Assembly: GCF_017991995.1 (NCBI RefSeq)
Contig: NZ_JAGOPN010000013.1
Location: 124,001-188,000, forward strand
Direction: 5' to 3'
Origin: Pseudacidovorax sp.
GTDB taxonomy: Bacteria; Pseudomonadota; Gammaproteobacteria; Burkholderiales; Burkholderiaceae_C
Length of the DNA: 64,000 nucleotides
Below, one piece after another: positions 9,387 to 19,002 of this stretch. The position numbers were made by a program, and so were the translations under genes. The notes under the pieces are model-generated. The model saw only the letters and a program-made list of their open reading frames with translations, made no database searches and was not told the origin of the DNA. Numbering within the stretch: the stretch's first letter is position 1; every line of letters begins with the position of its first letter.

Positions 9387-11939
9387 CTACCAGTCCTCCT
9401 TGACCGCCAGCACCATGTCCTGCGAGGCGGCGGCACGCGCGGAGAACCAGGCGGTGAGTGTTCCTGCCCCGATCACCGCCATGCAGAGCGCGGCCAGCCG
9501 TCCAGGTGGCAGCAGCATGTCCATCGTCCAGTGGAAGCTCTGGGGATTGACCACCTTCACCAGCACGGTGGCCACGGCGATGCCCAGCCCCAGTCCTGCC
9601 AGCGCGCCGATGCCGGTCCAGGCGGCGCCTTCGCCGGCGACGAGGCGGCGAACCTGGCTCGGCGTGAAGCCGAGGTGCGCCAGAAGGCCGAATTCCTTGC
9701 GCCGCGCGAGCACCTGCGCGCTGAAGCTGGCCGCGATCCCGAACAGGCCGATGGCAATGGCCACGGCCTGCAGCCAGTAGGTCACCGCAAAGCTGCGGTC
9801 GAAGATGCGCAGCGACACCGCGCGCAGCTGCGCGGTCGATGCGATGTCCAGTGCGTCAGCCGAACCAAGCCGGACGCGCGCGAGCCCGTCCAGCGCCTGG
9901 CGGATGCGTGCTTCGTCCGCGCCGGCGGCTTGCCACAGCGACAGCTCGCTCGCCGCGCCATCGCTGGTCAGGGCCTGGTAGTCGTCCCGGCTGATCGCAA
10001 TGGCGCCGAACTGTCGTGCGTAGTCCCGCCACACGCCGGCCACGAAGAAGCGGCCCGCCGGAAGTCCGAATGCCGCATCGAGCGACACCAGCGTGCCGCC
10101 CACGCGCGCGCCATGCAGCGACAGCATGGGCTCGCTGACGTAGATAGGGATGCGGCCGGGCGGTGCGGACAGCGTCGGCCCCGTCAGCGGCAGGCTGTCG
10201 CCGGGCGCTTCCGGGTCGATGGAGCGGGCGAGCAGGCTCACGGTGGGCGCCGCGGGATCCAGTTGCAGCAGTCGGATGCGCTGCGGCGCGACCCGCGCCA
10301 CCCCGGGGATGGCCCGCGCGGCCGCTACGAAGTCGGCATCGAACGGCGCCAGTTCGCCCGTTGCGGCACCGGCCGCGCGGACATAGAGGTCAGCCGGCAG
10401 TACGACGTCCAGCCAGCGCGTGACCGATTCGCGGAAGCTCGCGACCATGACGGTGAGCGCCACCGACAGCGCCAGGCTGGCGACGACCCCGCTCAGGGCG
10501 ATGGCGGCGGTGCCCCTCATGCGCCGCGCGCGCTCGATCGCCATCAGCGGCAGCAGTCGGCCCGCAAGGCGTGGCGCCAGCCACCCGTAAAGGGCCTGGA
10601 TCAGCCACGGCAGGGCGGCGATGCCCCCGACCAGCAGCAAGGCCACCGAGGCATAGGCGGCCAGCGGCATGCCCAGGACCGGTGGGACCAAGGCGAGTGC
10701 GCCGCCGGCGCCCATCAGGGTGAGGGCCGGCCACAGGCGGCCGCCCCGGCCCGAGGCGTCGCCCAGGCCCTTGAGCGTCTGCGCCTCTGGTAGGCGTTGC
10801 GCGGCGCGCGCCGGCCACCAGCCGCCGGCCAGTGCGGCCAGCGTGCCTAGCACGCCGTAGGCGAGCGTGGCTGCCGGGTCGACGCGCAGGGGCGGTGTCA
10901 CGTCGCGGAAGTAGCCCCCGCCCAGGTCGCCGCCGAGCAGCCGGAGGGCGGCCCAGGCCAGCGCCAGCCCGAGCGCCAGACCCGCGGCGCTGCCGACGGC
11001 CCCCAGGGCCAGCGACTCGGCCAGCACCAGGCGCAGCCGCTGCCGCGCGGTCAGCCCCAGCACGCCGAGCAGGGCGAACTGCTGCGCCCGCTTGGCCACC
11101 GACAGGGCCAGCACCGAGAAGACCAGGAAGGCACCCGTGAACAGCGCCACCAGCGCGAGCACCGTGAGGTTCACGCGGTAAGCCCTGGAGAGGTTGCCGA
11201 TGCGCTGGGCCTCGTCGGCCGGCTCGGCAAGCCGCAGGGCAGGCGTCCAGTCGGGCAGGGCGCGGATGGCCTGGGCGAGCGCCTCGCGGTCGGTGCCGGC
11301 CGCCAGGCGCAGGTCGATGCGGCTCAGGCGCCCCTGCCGGCCCAGGAGGGCCTGTGCGGCGCCGATGTCCATCACGGCCAGCGGCGGGCCGGCGGCCGCG
11401 ACGGTGCCGGCGATGTCGAGCCGTCGGGCTGCGCCATCCGGCATGCGGAGTTCGAGCTGCTCGGCACCGCTGGCGAGCGATTGCCGCGCCGACGCGTTGA
11501 GGAAGGCGCGTTCCGGCAGCAGCATGGCCAGGCGATCGTCACCGCGGCCCGGAAAGGGCATGGGCATCAGGGAAGGCGAAATGGCAGGCAGCACCAGCGC
11601 GTCCAATCCAAGCAGGCGCAGGCTGGCCAGCCTGCCTTCGCGGGTGCGCAACAGCACCTGCGCCTCCAGCACCGGACTGAGCAGCGCCACCTGCCTCAGG
11701 CCGGCCAACTGCCCGAACAGGGCTTCGTCCAGATCGCCCTGCACCGCACGCACCTCCAGATCCGGCTGGCCGTTGACGGTGCGCGTCGCCCGCTGGAATT
11801 CGTCCAGCGCCGAGTTGTTGATCAGATGCACCGAGAACGCCAGCGCCACGCCCAGCATGACGGCCAGCACGGCCGCCAGATGGCGCCACGGATGGTGGCG
11901 GACCTCCTGCCAGGAGAAGGTGTTGAGCAGCGAACACAT
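9387..11939 (-). CDS. FtsX-family ABC transporter permease (YbbP-like)
   Basis: An 850-residue inner-membrane permease of the FtsX/LolCE/MacB superfamily. The architecture is an N-terminal membrane helix (about 20-40), a large periplasmic domain, a block of helices around 260-480 with two separated FtsX-like cores, a second periplasmic domain, and three C-terminal helices (for example WLQAVAIAIGLFGIAASFSA). Length and two-core layout match Escherichia coli YbbP (804 residues), whose partner is the ATPase YbbA. The matching ATPase here is at 12818-13546 on the same strand, but a GNAT gene on the opposite strand lies between them. Substrate unknown; lipid or envelope-related export is an inference from the superfamily. 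Confidence 0.88.
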   Translation of the reverse strand: MCSLLNTFSWQEVRHHPWRHLAAVLAVMLGVALAFSVHLINNSALDEFQRATRTVNGQPDLEVRAVQGDLDEALFGQLAGLRQVALLSPVLEAQVLLRTREGRLASLRLLGLDALVLPAISPSLMPMPFPGRGDDRLAMLLPERAFLNASARQSLASGAEQLELRMPDGAARRLDIAGTVAAAGPPLAVMDIGAAQALLGRQGRLSRIDLRLAAGTDREALAQAIRALPDWTPALRLAEPADEAQRIGNLSRAYRVNLTVLALVALFTGAFLVFSVLALSVAKRAQQFALLGVLGLTARQRLRLVLAESLALGAVGSAAGLALGLALAWAALRLLGGDLGGGYFRDVTPPLRVDPAATLAYGVLGTLAALAGGWWPARAAQRLPEAQTLKGLGDASGRGGRLWPALTLMGAGGALALVPPVLGMPLAAYASVALLLVGGIAALPWLIQALYGWLAPRLAGRLLPLMAIERARRMRGTAAIALSGVVASLALSVALTVMVASFRESVTRWLDVVLPADLYVRAAGAATGELAPFDADFVAAARAIPGVARVAPQRIRLLQLDPAAPTVSLLARSIDPEAPGDSLPLTGPTLSAPPGRIPIYVSEPMLSLHGARVGGTLVSLDAAFGLPAGRFFVAGVWRDYARQFGAIAISRDDYQALTSDGAASELSLWQAAGADEARIRQALDGLARVRLGSADALDIASTAQLRAVSLRIFDRSFAVTYWLQAVAIAIGLFGIAASFSAQVLARRKEFGLLAHLGFTPSQVRRLVAGEGAAWTGIGALAGLGLGIAVATVLVKVVNPQSFHWTMDMLLPPGRLAALCMAVIGAGTLTAWFSARAAASQDMVLAVKEDW

Positions 11940-11998
11940 CGGGCGATTGTGGGGGCCGGGCGGGTGTCAAAGACGGTGAAGCGTTTCACAATGGGGTC

Positions 11999-12790
11999 AT
12001 GGTTGCTGGCGTGAACGTTGAATCGATCGAAAGGGCCACACTGGCCGCGGTGCCCCCCGATGCCCTGGAGGAATTGCCGGGCTGGCTGCTGGCACTGGAC
12101 CGCGGCACGGTGGGCCGGGCGCGCAGCGCGGTGCCCCTGCACCACGGCGTGCAGGACCCGTCGGTCCTTTCCCGCATCGAGGCGGCCTACGAGGCCTATG
12201 GCCTGCCGGCCGTGCTGCGCCTGCCCATCGAGACGCCGGGCTTCGAGACGCTCACCGAAGCCTTGCGCCAGCGCGGCTACGTGCCGTCCCGGCCCACCCA
12301 GGTGATGTGTGCCGACCCGGCCACCGTGGCGGCCAACGGCCGGCCGGAGGCCGTCCAGATATCTCCCACGCCGGGCGACGACTGGGCCCGCGTCTACCTG
12401 GGCGAGGGCTTCGATCCGGTCGACGGTCAGAGCCGGGTCCGTCTGCTGCGCCGGGCTCGGGATGCGGTCTACGTCAGCCTGCGACTGACGCAGGATCTCC
12501 CGGGTGGCGAGGCAGGCGACGTGGCGGCCGTGGGCAGCGGCTGTTTTGCCGAGGGTTGGATGGGCGTGCACGGCATGCGCACCCGGCCGCGCTTTCGCGG
12601 CCACGGCTTCGCGCGTCAACTGATGGCGGCGATGGGTGCGGAGGCGGTGCAGCGTGGCGTGACCCGCACCTTCCTCCAGGTCGAGGCAGAGAACTACCTG
12701 GCGCGATCGCTCTATGCCCGGGTAGGCTTCTCACCGGCCTGGCTCTACGTCTACTGGCAGCGGCCTGGCGCGGACGCGTTGCTCAAGTAG
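11999..12790 (+). CDS. GNAT-family N-acetyltransferase
   Basis: A 263-residue protein with a GCN5-related acetyltransferase domain in its C-terminal half. The acetyl-CoA pyrophosphate-binding motif is R-x-x-G-x-G/A as RFRGHGFARQL, followed by FLQVEAENYLARSLYARVGF, the usual beta-strand plus N-x-x-A-x-x-L-Y signature. The N-terminal half is poorly recognisable and may be a degenerate second GNAT fold. It is transcribed divergently from the FtsX permease (60-bp gap) and converges on the ABC ATPase (27-bp gap), so it interrupts the ABC transporter operon. Acceptor substrate unknown. Confidence 0.87.
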   Translation: MVAGVNVESIERATLAAVPPDALEELPGWLLALDRGTVGRARSAVPLHHGVQDPSVLSRIEAAYEAYGLPAVLRLPIETPGFETLTEALRQRGYVPSRPTQVMCADPATVAANGRPEAVQISPTPGDDWARVYLGEGFDPVDGQSRVRLLRRARDAVYVSLRLTQDLPGGEAGDVAAVGSGCFAEGWMGVHGMRTRPRFRGHGFARQLMAAMGAEAVQRGVTRTFLQVEAENYLARSLYARVGFSPAWLYVYWQRPGADALLK

Positions 12791-12817
12791 GTGCCAGCGC
12801 AGCCGCTTCGGCGGCGT

Positions 12818-13546
12818 TCAGCGGAAACCGTCGGTGCGCAGGTGCAGCCGGCGGTCGGCCCGGGCGGCGGCAGCGTCGGAATGGGTGACCAGAACCAGGC
12901 TGGCGCCGTGGGCCCGCGATTCGGACAGCAGCAGGTCCATCACTTTCCCGGCCGTTGGCGGGTCCAGGTTGCCGGTGGGTTCGTCCGCCAGCAGCAGGCC
13001 GGGGCGATGGACCAGCGCCCGGGCAATGGCCACGCGTTGCAATTGACCACCCGACAGCGCCTGCGGCAGCCGCTGGCCCAGGCCCTGCAGGCCGACCGCC
13101 TCGAGCATCTGCGCGACGCGCTGCGCCATCTCCTGCTTGCGGCCCAGCAGCATCAGGGGCAGCCCCACGTTCTGGGCGACATCGAGGTGGGGCAGCACAT
13201 GGAAGGCCTGGAAGACGAAGCCGACATGCGCGCGCCGCCACAGCGCGCGCTGCTCGGCGTCCATGGTGCCGAGGTCCCGCTGGCCATGCAGCACGCGCCC
13301 CTCGTCCCAGTGGTCGAGGCCAGCCATGCAGTTCAGCAGCGTCGACTTGCCGACGCCCGACTCGCCCACGATGGCCACGAACTCGCCCGGCGCGACCGTC
13401 AGGTCCAGGTGGCGGAACACCGGTCGCGCGTCCGCGCCCTGGCCATAGAACTTGCCGAGTCCCTCGATGCGGAGGGGTACGGCGCGCGAGGCCGTCTCCT
13501 TCGCGCGCCCGTCGGGCGCCGTTTCTGGGTGGGGGCGGCGGTTCAT
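12818..13546 (-). CDS. ABC transporter ATP-binding protein (YbbA/LolD-like)
   Basis: A 242-residue ATPase of the MacB/LolD group. Walker A is GESGVGKST, the Q-loop lies in FVFQAF, the signature is [15 protein letters not shown], and Walker B is [12 protein letters not shown], followed by the H-loop VLVTHS. The start ATG (13546) overlaps the miaA stop codon as ATGA, giving translational coupling. An extended N-terminus rich in Pro and Arg precedes the domain. The likely partner is the FtsX permease at 9387-11939. Confidence 0.93.
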   Translation of the reverse strand: MNRRPHPETAPDGRAKETASRAVPLRIEGLGKFYGQGADARPVFRHLDLTVAPGEFVAIVGESGVGKSTLLNCMAGLDHWDEGRVLHGQRDLGTMDAEQRALWRRAHVGFVFQAFHVLPHLDVAQNVGLPLMLLGRKQEMAQRVAQMLEAVGLQGLGQRLPQALSGGQLQRVAIARALVHRPGLLLADEPTGNLDPPTAGKVMDLLLSESRAHGASLVLVTHSDAAAARADRRLHLRTDGFR

Positions 13547-14532
13547 GCCCCGTCCTTCGCAAGCGCCTGCCGGACCCGCGCCACCACCTGATCGGCCGCG
13601 GTCGTCGCGTCGCAGGCGATCACTTCGCGACGGCGCATGCTGCGCAACCAGGTGATCTGGCGTTTCGCCAACTGGCGGGTTGCGGCCACGCCCCGCTCGC
13701 GCAACTCGGCGAGTTCCGCGCGCGTGGGGAATCGGCCTTTCGTGGCATCGAGCATCTCCCACGCCTGTCGATAGCCGACGCAGCGGATCGAGGGCAACGC
13801 CGGGTCCAGGTCGCTGCGCTGGCGCAGGCGCCCGACTTCGTCGAGGAAGCCGCCGGCCAGCATGGCGTCGAAGCGCTGCGCGATGCGCGCGTGAAGCCAG
13901 GCCCTGTCCTCGGTCTCCAGCGAGAGGAGCAGGGCCTCGCCGCTCGCCAGCGGATCAGGGGTCGGATCCTCGCCCTCGCGGCGATGAAAGGCGGAGAGGG
14001 GCCGGCCGCTGCTCATCCAGACCTCCAGCGCCCGCTGGATGCGCTGGCTGTCGGCAGGCGCCAAGCGGGCGGCGGTGTCCGGGTCGACCTCCGCCAGACG
14101 GGCATGCATGGCCGGCCAGCCGTGCTCGGCGGCCTCGGCGTCGATGCGCCGGCGCAGTTCCGGATCGGCGGCCGGCATCGCGTCCAGCCCGTCGAGCAGC
14201 GCCTTGAAGTACAGCATCGTTCCACCGACCAGCAGGGGGAGGGCACCGCGCTGGCGGATCTGGTCGATCAACCGCTGGGCGTCGGCCACGAAGGCGGCGG
14301 CGCTGTAGCGCTCGGCCGGGTCGAGGATGTCGATCAGGTGGTGCGGCACGGCCGCGCGCTCGTCCGGCGTGGGCTTGGCGGTGCCGATGTCCATGCCACG
14401 GTAGACCAGGGCCGAGTCGACGCTGACCACTTCCACCGGCGTCGGCAGCGCAGCCGCCACGGCCAGCGCGGCGGCAGTCTTGCCGCTGGCGGTAGGGCCT
14501 GCCAAGGCGATGTAGCGCAGGTGCGCGGTCAT
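13543..14532 (-). CDS. miaA: tRNA dimethylallyltransferase
   Basis: Transfers the isopentenyl group from DMAPP to N6 of A37 in tRNAs that read UNN codons, which stabilises codon-anticodon pairing. The 329-residue product has P-loop GPTASGKT at 12-19 and the conserved [16 protein letters not shown] block containing the catalytic Asp. The [16 protein letters not shown] segment and the tRNA-gripping region with [21 protein letters not shown] follow. The gene follows mutL and a lipoprotein hydrolase, reflecting the ancestral mutL-miaA linkage. Its stop codon overlaps the ABC ATPase start. Confidence 0.97.
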   Translation of the reverse strand: MTAHLRYIALAGPTASGKTAAALAVAAALPTPVEVVSVDSALVYRGMDIGTAKPTPDERAAVPHHLIDILDPAERYSAAAFVADAQRLIDQIRQRGALPLLVGGTMLYFKALLDGLDAMPAADPELRRRIDAEAAEHGWPAMHARLAEVDPDTAARLAPADSQRIQRALEVWMSSGRPLSAFHRREGEDPTPDPLASGEALLLSLETEDRAWLHARIAQRFDAMLAGGFLDEVGRLRQRSDLDPALPSIRCVGYRQAWEMLDATKGRFPTRAELAELRERGVAATRQLAKRQITWLRSMRRREVIACDATTAADQVVARVRQALAKDGA

Positions 14533-14695
14533 GTGCAGGGGCCGCTCGGCACGGGCGCCGGGCGCGGTGAACGTCTGCCGCGCGGGGCAAGGTCAGGCGA
14601 GGGGGGAGAGCAGGAAGCCGGGAAGCACGCGGGCATCCTGCCGAGGGTAGCAAATCGCCCGGCGCCCGCCGCAGCGAGGGGTGGCCAGGCCGCGC

Positions 14696-15655
14696 TCAGG
14701 TGCCCAGCGGCTGGGGCGGCTTCACCGCCTGCGGCACGGCGGCGCCACCCGCGGGGCGGCTCAGGCCTGCCGTCGGCTCGCCCGTGGCGAGAGCTGGGGT
14801 GCCAAGTGCGCGTTCCTTCATCTGGAACAACTGGGCCAGCGCGGCGCGGTACTGCGCCTCCCCGACGGAGTTGGTGCTGTGGTGGGAGCCGCCTTCGACC
14901 AGCACGAACATCTTCTGGCCCGTGGCCGCCTCGTAGAGCTTGCGGCCCAGGGTGGGATTGATCAGGGTGTCGTTCGAGCCATGCACCACCAGCAACGGCG
15001 AGCCGATGGACTTGACCTTCGCCAGCGACTCGAAGCGCTGGGTGATGAAGGGCTTGAAGGGCAGCCAGCCCCATTTGAAGCTGCTCACCACGTCCGAGAT
15101 CGAGGTGAATGTGCCTTCGACGATGGTGCCGGATTCGTCGCGCACATCGGCGGCCAGGTCGATGCCGATGGCGCCGCCCAGCGAGTGACCGAAGATGTAG
15201 CGGCGCTGCTTGGGGTACTTGGCGGCCAGCCATTTCCAGGCGGCGCGCGCGTCTTCGCGGGCGGATTCCTCGGAGGGCAGCGTCTTGGTGCTCTTGCCGA
15301 AGCCACGGTAGTCGATGGCCAGCACCGAGAAGCCGAGCTCGTGCATGCGGCGGATGCGCGGCGCCGAGCCGGAAACGTTGTAGCGCGCGCCGTGCAGGTA
15401 CAGCATCACGGGCGTGTCGCGCGACATCGGCGCGTCGCCCAGCCACAAGCCATGGAGCCGCACGTCATCGCCATCGGGCGTGCGGTAGTCGATCCACACG
15501 TCGTCCATGCCCGCCGTCATTTCGGCAGTGTTGCCCCAGCTGAGGTCGCTGGGCTGAAAGATCCATTCGCGCTGTTGGGCGTCGAGCGTGGAGCATCCTG
15601 CACCGACCAGGACGGTGAAAGACAGGGCCGACGCGATGAGGGACCAACGTTTCAT
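14696..15655 (-). CDS. Alpha/beta-hydrolase lipoprotein
   Basis: A 319-residue serine hydrolase of unknown substrate, predicted to be lipid-anchored. The signal peptide ends in the lipobox VGAGC with Cys21. The fold is recognised by the oxyanion segment MLYLHGARYN, the nucleophile elbow GHSLGG with Ser158, Asp229 in HGSNDTLINP and a His at 258 or 259 in GGSHHSTN. This resembles the BEM46/YfhR-like group. A Pro/Ala/Gly-rich tail of about 40 residues is probably disordered. It sits between mutL and miaA on the same strand, separated by gaps of 221 and 163 bp. Involvement in envelope lipid or peptidoglycan turnover is only a guess. Confidence 0.88.
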   Translation of the reverse strand: MKRWSLIASALSFTVLVGAGCSTLDAQQREWIFQPSDLSWGNTAEMTAGMDDVWIDYRTPDGDDVRLHGLWLGDAPMSRDTPVMLYLHGARYNVSGSAPRIRRMHELGFSVLAIDYRGFGKSTKTLPSEESAREDARAAWKWLAAKYPKQRRYIFGHSLGGAIGIDLAADVRDESGTIVEGTFTSISDVVSSFKWGWLPFKPFITQRFESLAKVKSIGSPLLVVHGSNDTLINPTLGRKLYEAATGQKMFVLVEGGSHHSTNSVGEAQYRAALAQLFQMKERALGTPALATGEPTAGLSRPAGGAAVPQAVKPPQPLGT

Positions 15656-15876
15656 TGGGCAAACAGAGACCGGATGGCGGGTCGAAGTTCACAGGGATTT
15701 GCAACTGCGGCCCCTGAGCACCGTGTGGGTGACGGCCCGTTACAGGCCTTGCACACCCTTGCCCGCATGCAACGGGCGTGCCCGCCTTTCCGACGACCGT
15801 GTAAACCCCAGTGCCAGCGCCGTGTAGGAAGTTGCCTACACAAGCCCCGGCGCGGGCGCGTTCCCGCCCAGCCGTC

Positions 15877-17811
15877 TCAGCGCCCGCGCAGGAACAGTCC
15901 GTCGAGATCGCGCACGCTCAGTTGCCGCCAAGTGGGGCGCCCGTGATTGCACTGGTCGGAGCGGTCGGTGGCTTCCATCTGGCGCAGCAGTCCGTTCATT
16001 TCGTCCAGCGTGAGCCGCCGGTTGGCCCGCACGGCGCCGTGGCAGGCCATGGTGGCGAGCAGTTCATGCTGGGCGCGCTGGATGACGGTGGTGGCTTCGT
16101 GCTGGGCCAGCTCGGCCAGCACGCTGCGGGCCAGGGCCACCGGATCGCCGTCGGCCAGGGGCGCCGGCACAGCGCGCACCGCGAGGGTGCGGGGCGAGAA
16201 GGGCGAGACCTCCAGTCCCAGGGCGCCGAGTACCTCCGAGCAGGTCTCGGCCGTGGCCACCTCTTCCGGCGTGGCCGCGAAGGTGGCGGGAATCAGCAGT
16301 GGCTGGCTGGCGATCGCATGGCCGTCGAGCTGGGTCTTCAGGCGCTCGTAGACGATTCGTTCGTGCGCGGCGTGCATGTCGACGATGACCAGGCCCTGGG
16401 TGTTCTCGGCCAGGATGTAGATGCCCTGCAGTTGCGCCAGTGCACGGCCCAGCGGCCAGTCGCTGGCTGCCGCGGCAGTGACCTCCGGCGGTGTGGAAGA
16501 GAGGCGCAGGGCGCCAGCCGCCGCGCCGCCGGCGGTCCAGGGGGGCTGGAGGGGGGCGCCCCCCAGGCCGCTGGGCAGGGTGGGGGCGGCCTCTTGGTCC
16601 GCCCCCGGGGCCGCCGCTGCAGACGGTGCCGCAGGCGCGGTGGGCCACATGGCCGCCCAATCGCCGGCACCCCGCTCGGCTGCGAACGGAATGCCGGACT
16701 GCCGCCATGCCGGCGCCGCAGCAGGCGCGTCGTAGCCTCGCAGCAGCGGGGCGGGCCGGCCGGTACCGCTGTCGTCCGTGCTCGCCGCGCCGGCCGCGCG
16801 TGGGGCCGCCAGGGCGTTCTCGATGGCATGGCGCACGGCGCTGTGCACTTCGCGGCCATCGCGAAAGCGCACCTCGATCTTGGTGGGGTGCACGTTGACG
16901 TCCACGCGCGTCGGATCGATCTGCAGGTGCAGCACGAACACCGGCTGGCGCTGACCGTGCAGCACGTCCTCGTAGGCGGCACGCACCGCGTGCAGCAGCA
17001 CCTTGTCGCGCACGAAGCGGCCGTTGACGTAGAAGAACTGCTGGTCGCCCCGGCTGCGCGCCGCATCCGGCACGCCGGCATGGCCACGAACGTGCAGGGC
17101 GTCTTCGCCATGGTCGACCTGCACGCTCTGGCCAATGAAATCCTCGCCGAAGACGTCCGACAGGCGCTGGGCGGGCGTGTCCGCGATACGCCACTGCTCG
17201 ACCAGCCGGCCTTCGTGCCAGATCGCGAAGCCCACGTCCGGCCGCGCCAGCGCATGGCGGCGCACCGCCTCGATGCAGTGCGCCAGTTCGGTGGCATCGG
17301 TCTTGAGGAACTTGCGGCGCGCCGGCGTGGCGAAGAACAACTCACGCACTTCCACCGTCGTGCCCTGGCTGCGGGCCGCAGGACGCAGTTCGCCCGTGCG
17401 GGCGTCCAGTTGCCAGGCGCTGTCCGCCCCACCGTGGCGCGACAGCAGGCTCAGCTCGGCGATGGAGGCGATCGAAGCCAGCGCTTCGCCGCGAAAGCCC
17501 ATGGTGCCGACCGATTCGAGTTCGGCCAGGCTGGCGATCTTGCTGGTCGCATGGCGGCGCAGCGCCAGCGGCAGTTCGTCGCGCGGGATGCCGCCGCCAT
17601 CGTCCTCGACGGCGATCAGCCGGACACCGCCGGCGGCCAGGCGCACCGTGATCTGGCTCGCCCCGGCGTCCAGGGCGTTGTCCACCAGTTCGCGCACGAC
17701 CGAGGCGGGCCGCTCCACCACCTCGCCGGCGGCAATCTGGCTGATGAGTTCGTCCGGCAGGTCCCGGATGGGGCGCCGGGTGGCAGAGGAGGAGGAAAGG
17801 AGGGCGCTCAC
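15877..17811 (-). CDS. mutL: DNA mismatch repair protein MutL
   Basis: GHKL ATPase that links MutS mismatch recognition to strand excision. The 644-residue product has the N-terminal ATPase motifs IAAGEVVERP, ELVDNALDAGA, EDDGGGI and GFRGEAL. A long low-complexity linker (about 350-450) and a C-terminal dimerisation domain follow. The C-terminal domain contains DMHAAHERIVYE, which fits the endonuclease motif D-x-H-A-x2-E-x4-E. It also has CNHGRP near the end. The protein is therefore predicted to nick DNA itself, in line with lineages lacking MutH. Its linker contains GC palindromes at 16551-16606. It is divergent from a dedA-family gene with a 49-bp gap. Confidence 0.97.
   Translation of the reverse strand: MSALLSSSSATRRPIRDLPDELISQIAAGEVVERPASVVRELVDNALDAGASQITVRLAAGGVRLIAVEDDGGGIPRDELPLALRRHATSKIASLAELESVGTMGFRGEALASIASIAELSLLSRHGGADSAWQLDARTGELRPAARSQGTTVEVRELFFATPARRKFLKTDATELAHCIEAVRRHALARPDVGFAIWHEGRLVEQWRIADTPAQRLSDVFGEDFIGQSVQVDHGEDALHVRGHAGVPDAARSRGDQQFFYVNGRFVRDKVLLHAVRAAYEDVLHGQRQPVFVLHLQIDPTRVDVNVHPTKIEVRFRDGREVHSAVRHAIENALAAPRAAGAASTDDSGTGRPAPLLRGYDAPAAAPAWRQSGIPFAAERGAGDWAAMWPTAPAAPSAAAAPGADQEAAPTLPSGLGGAPLQPPWTAGGAAAGALRLSSTPPEVTAAAASDWPLGRALAQLQGIYILAENTQGLVIVDMHAAHERIVYERLKTQLDGHAIASQPLLIPATFAATPEEVATAETCSEVLGALGLEVSPFSPRTLAVRAVPAPLADGDPVALARSVLAELAQHEATTVIQRAQHELLATMACHGAVRANRRLTLDEMNGLLRQMEATDRSDQCNHGRPTWRQLSVRDLDGLFLRGR
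16551..16606. repeat. GC-palindrome pair inside the mutL linker
   Basis: Bases 16551-16564 form a perfect 14-bp palindrome (six G, CG centre, six C). Bases 16582-16589 pair perfectly with 16599-16606 around a 9-nt loop. Both lie in the low-complexity linker region of mutL and stay in frame. They resemble REP-type intergenic palindromes, but family membership was not tested. Confidence 0.5.
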
Positions 17812-17860
17812 GGCGGGATTTTAAGAATCCGTCAACAGGCGGCCCGGATAATGCCGCGCC

Positions 17861-18523
17861 ATGGACATCGTCGCCTTCCTGATTGACTTCATCCTCCACG
17901 TGGACAAGCACCTGGAGGCCTTCGTCGCCGCCTATGGCACCTGGGTCTATGTGCTGCTCTTCCTCATCGTCTTCGTGGAGACGGGCGTGGTGGTCATGCC
18001 CTTCCTGCCGGGCGATTCGCTGCTGTTCATCGTCGGTGCGCTGTGCGGCGCGGGGCTGATGAACCTCGGGATCGCCATCCCGGTGCTCCTGGCCGCGGCC
18101 GTCCTGGGGGACCAGTGCAATTTCGCCATCGGCCGCCACATCGGGCCCCGTGTCTTCCAGTGGGAGAACACGCGCTTCTTCAACCGCAAGGCCTTCGACC
18201 AAGCGCATGCGTTCTACGAGCGCTATGGCGGCATCACGATCGTGCTGGCGCGCTTCATGCCATTCATCCGGACCTTCGCACCCTTCGTGGCGGGCGTGGC
18301 CGCCATGAGCCGCTCCAAGTTCACGGCCTTCAACGTCGGCGGGGCCGTGCTGTGGGTGGTGGGCATCTGCGCGGCGGGCTACTTCTTCGGCAACCTGGCC
18401 TTCGTCCGCGAGCATCTGGACAAGATCATCTGGGCGCTGATCCTGGTGCCCGGCCTCATTGCCATCTTTGGCGCCTGGCGCGGTTCGAGGGCTTCGAGCG
18501 CGCCGGCCGCAACGGCGCGCTGA
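17861..18523 (+). CDS. DedA-family membrane protein
   Basis: A 220-residue polytopic inner-membrane protein of the DedA/VTT family, linked in other bacteria to undecaprenyl-phosphate recycling, lipid flipping and membrane-potential homeostasis. Family marks are the acidic FVETGVVVMPFLPGDSLLF segment, GDQCNFAIGRHIGPRVF, and the F-x-R-F/Y-x-P-x-x-R-T-F-x-P motif seen as ARFMPFIRTFAPFVAG. About five hydrophobic stretches are visible. It is divergent from mutL and converges on a glycine-zipper lipoprotein gene, with a GC-rich terminator between the two. Confidence 0.92.
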   Translation: MDIVAFLIDFILHVDKHLEAFVAAYGTWVYVLLFLIVFVETGVVVMPFLPGDSLLFIVGALCGAGLMNLGIAIPVLLAAAVLGDQCNFAIGRHIGPRVFQWENTRFFNRKAFDQAHAFYERYGGITIVLARFMPFIRTFAPFVAGVAAMSRSKFTAFNVGGAVLWVVGICAAGYFFGNLAFVREHLDKIIWALILVPGLIAIFGAWRGSRASSAPAATAR

Positions 18524-18542
18524 GGCTGCTCAGCGCAAAAAC

Positions 18543-18570
18543 GCCGGGGGCCGCGTTCGCGGCCCCCGGC
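18543..18570 (-). terminator. Terminator of the glycine-zipper lipoprotein gene
   Basis: A perfect 12-bp stem (18543-18554 with 18559-18570) has a four-base loop. Read on the minus strand it is followed by GTTTTTG, so it should terminate the gene at 18591. It may also stop dedA transcripts, but less well because there is no T-run on that side. Confidence 0.8.
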
Positions 18571-18590
18571 ATTGATGGATGGCGTTCCGC

Positions 18591-18860
18591 TCAATAGCGG
18601 CGGCTGCCGTCCGGGTAATAGTACTGGTTGTTGTAGTTCTGCTGGTCGCGCTGGCGGCCGATCTCGTTACCGACCAGACCGCCGATGGCCGCGCCGCCCA
18701 CGGTCGCGGCCGTATTGCCGCCGATCGCATTGCCCACGACGGCGCCGCCCAGCGCGCCGACGCCGGCACCCAACTGCTGATTCGGGCCCGCGGCGCAGCC
18801 GGCCATCAGGGCCGCCGCACCGATCGCGGCGGCAGAAATCCAAGTGCGAGTCTTCAACAT
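18591..18860 (-). CDS. Small glycine-zipper outer-membrane lipoprotein
   Basis: An 89-residue predicted lipoprotein. The signal peptide ends in LMAGC, with the lipidated Cys about 20 residues in. A Gly-rich stretch follows with repeated G-x3-G spacing (GAGVGALGGAVVGNAIGGN and GGAAIGGLVGNEIG). A hydrophilic Gln/Asn/Tyr tail ends in GSRRY. The ATG at 18860 is preferred over an upstream in-frame ATG (18893) because AAGGTGG sits just before it and the signal peptide then starts directly. Such proteins insert into or stiffen the outer membrane; the precise role is unknown. Confidence 0.85.
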   Translation of the reverse strand: MLKTRTWISAAAIGAAALMAGCAAGPNQQLGAGVGALGGAVVGNAIGGNTAATVGGAAIGGLVGNEIGRQRDQQNYNNQYYYPDGSRRY

Positions 18861-19002
18861 GGTGTCCACCTTTCTGGAATGTGATGGGCGCATGGTGTGC
18901 TCGTCGGTCTCTTCGCGCCTGTAGGAGCGGTCCGCCGGCCGCTGTGCGTCGCGGCGGTCCCGCCCTGAGAGACGCCGCGCGCGCGGCGCGAAGGCCGCCG
19001 CA

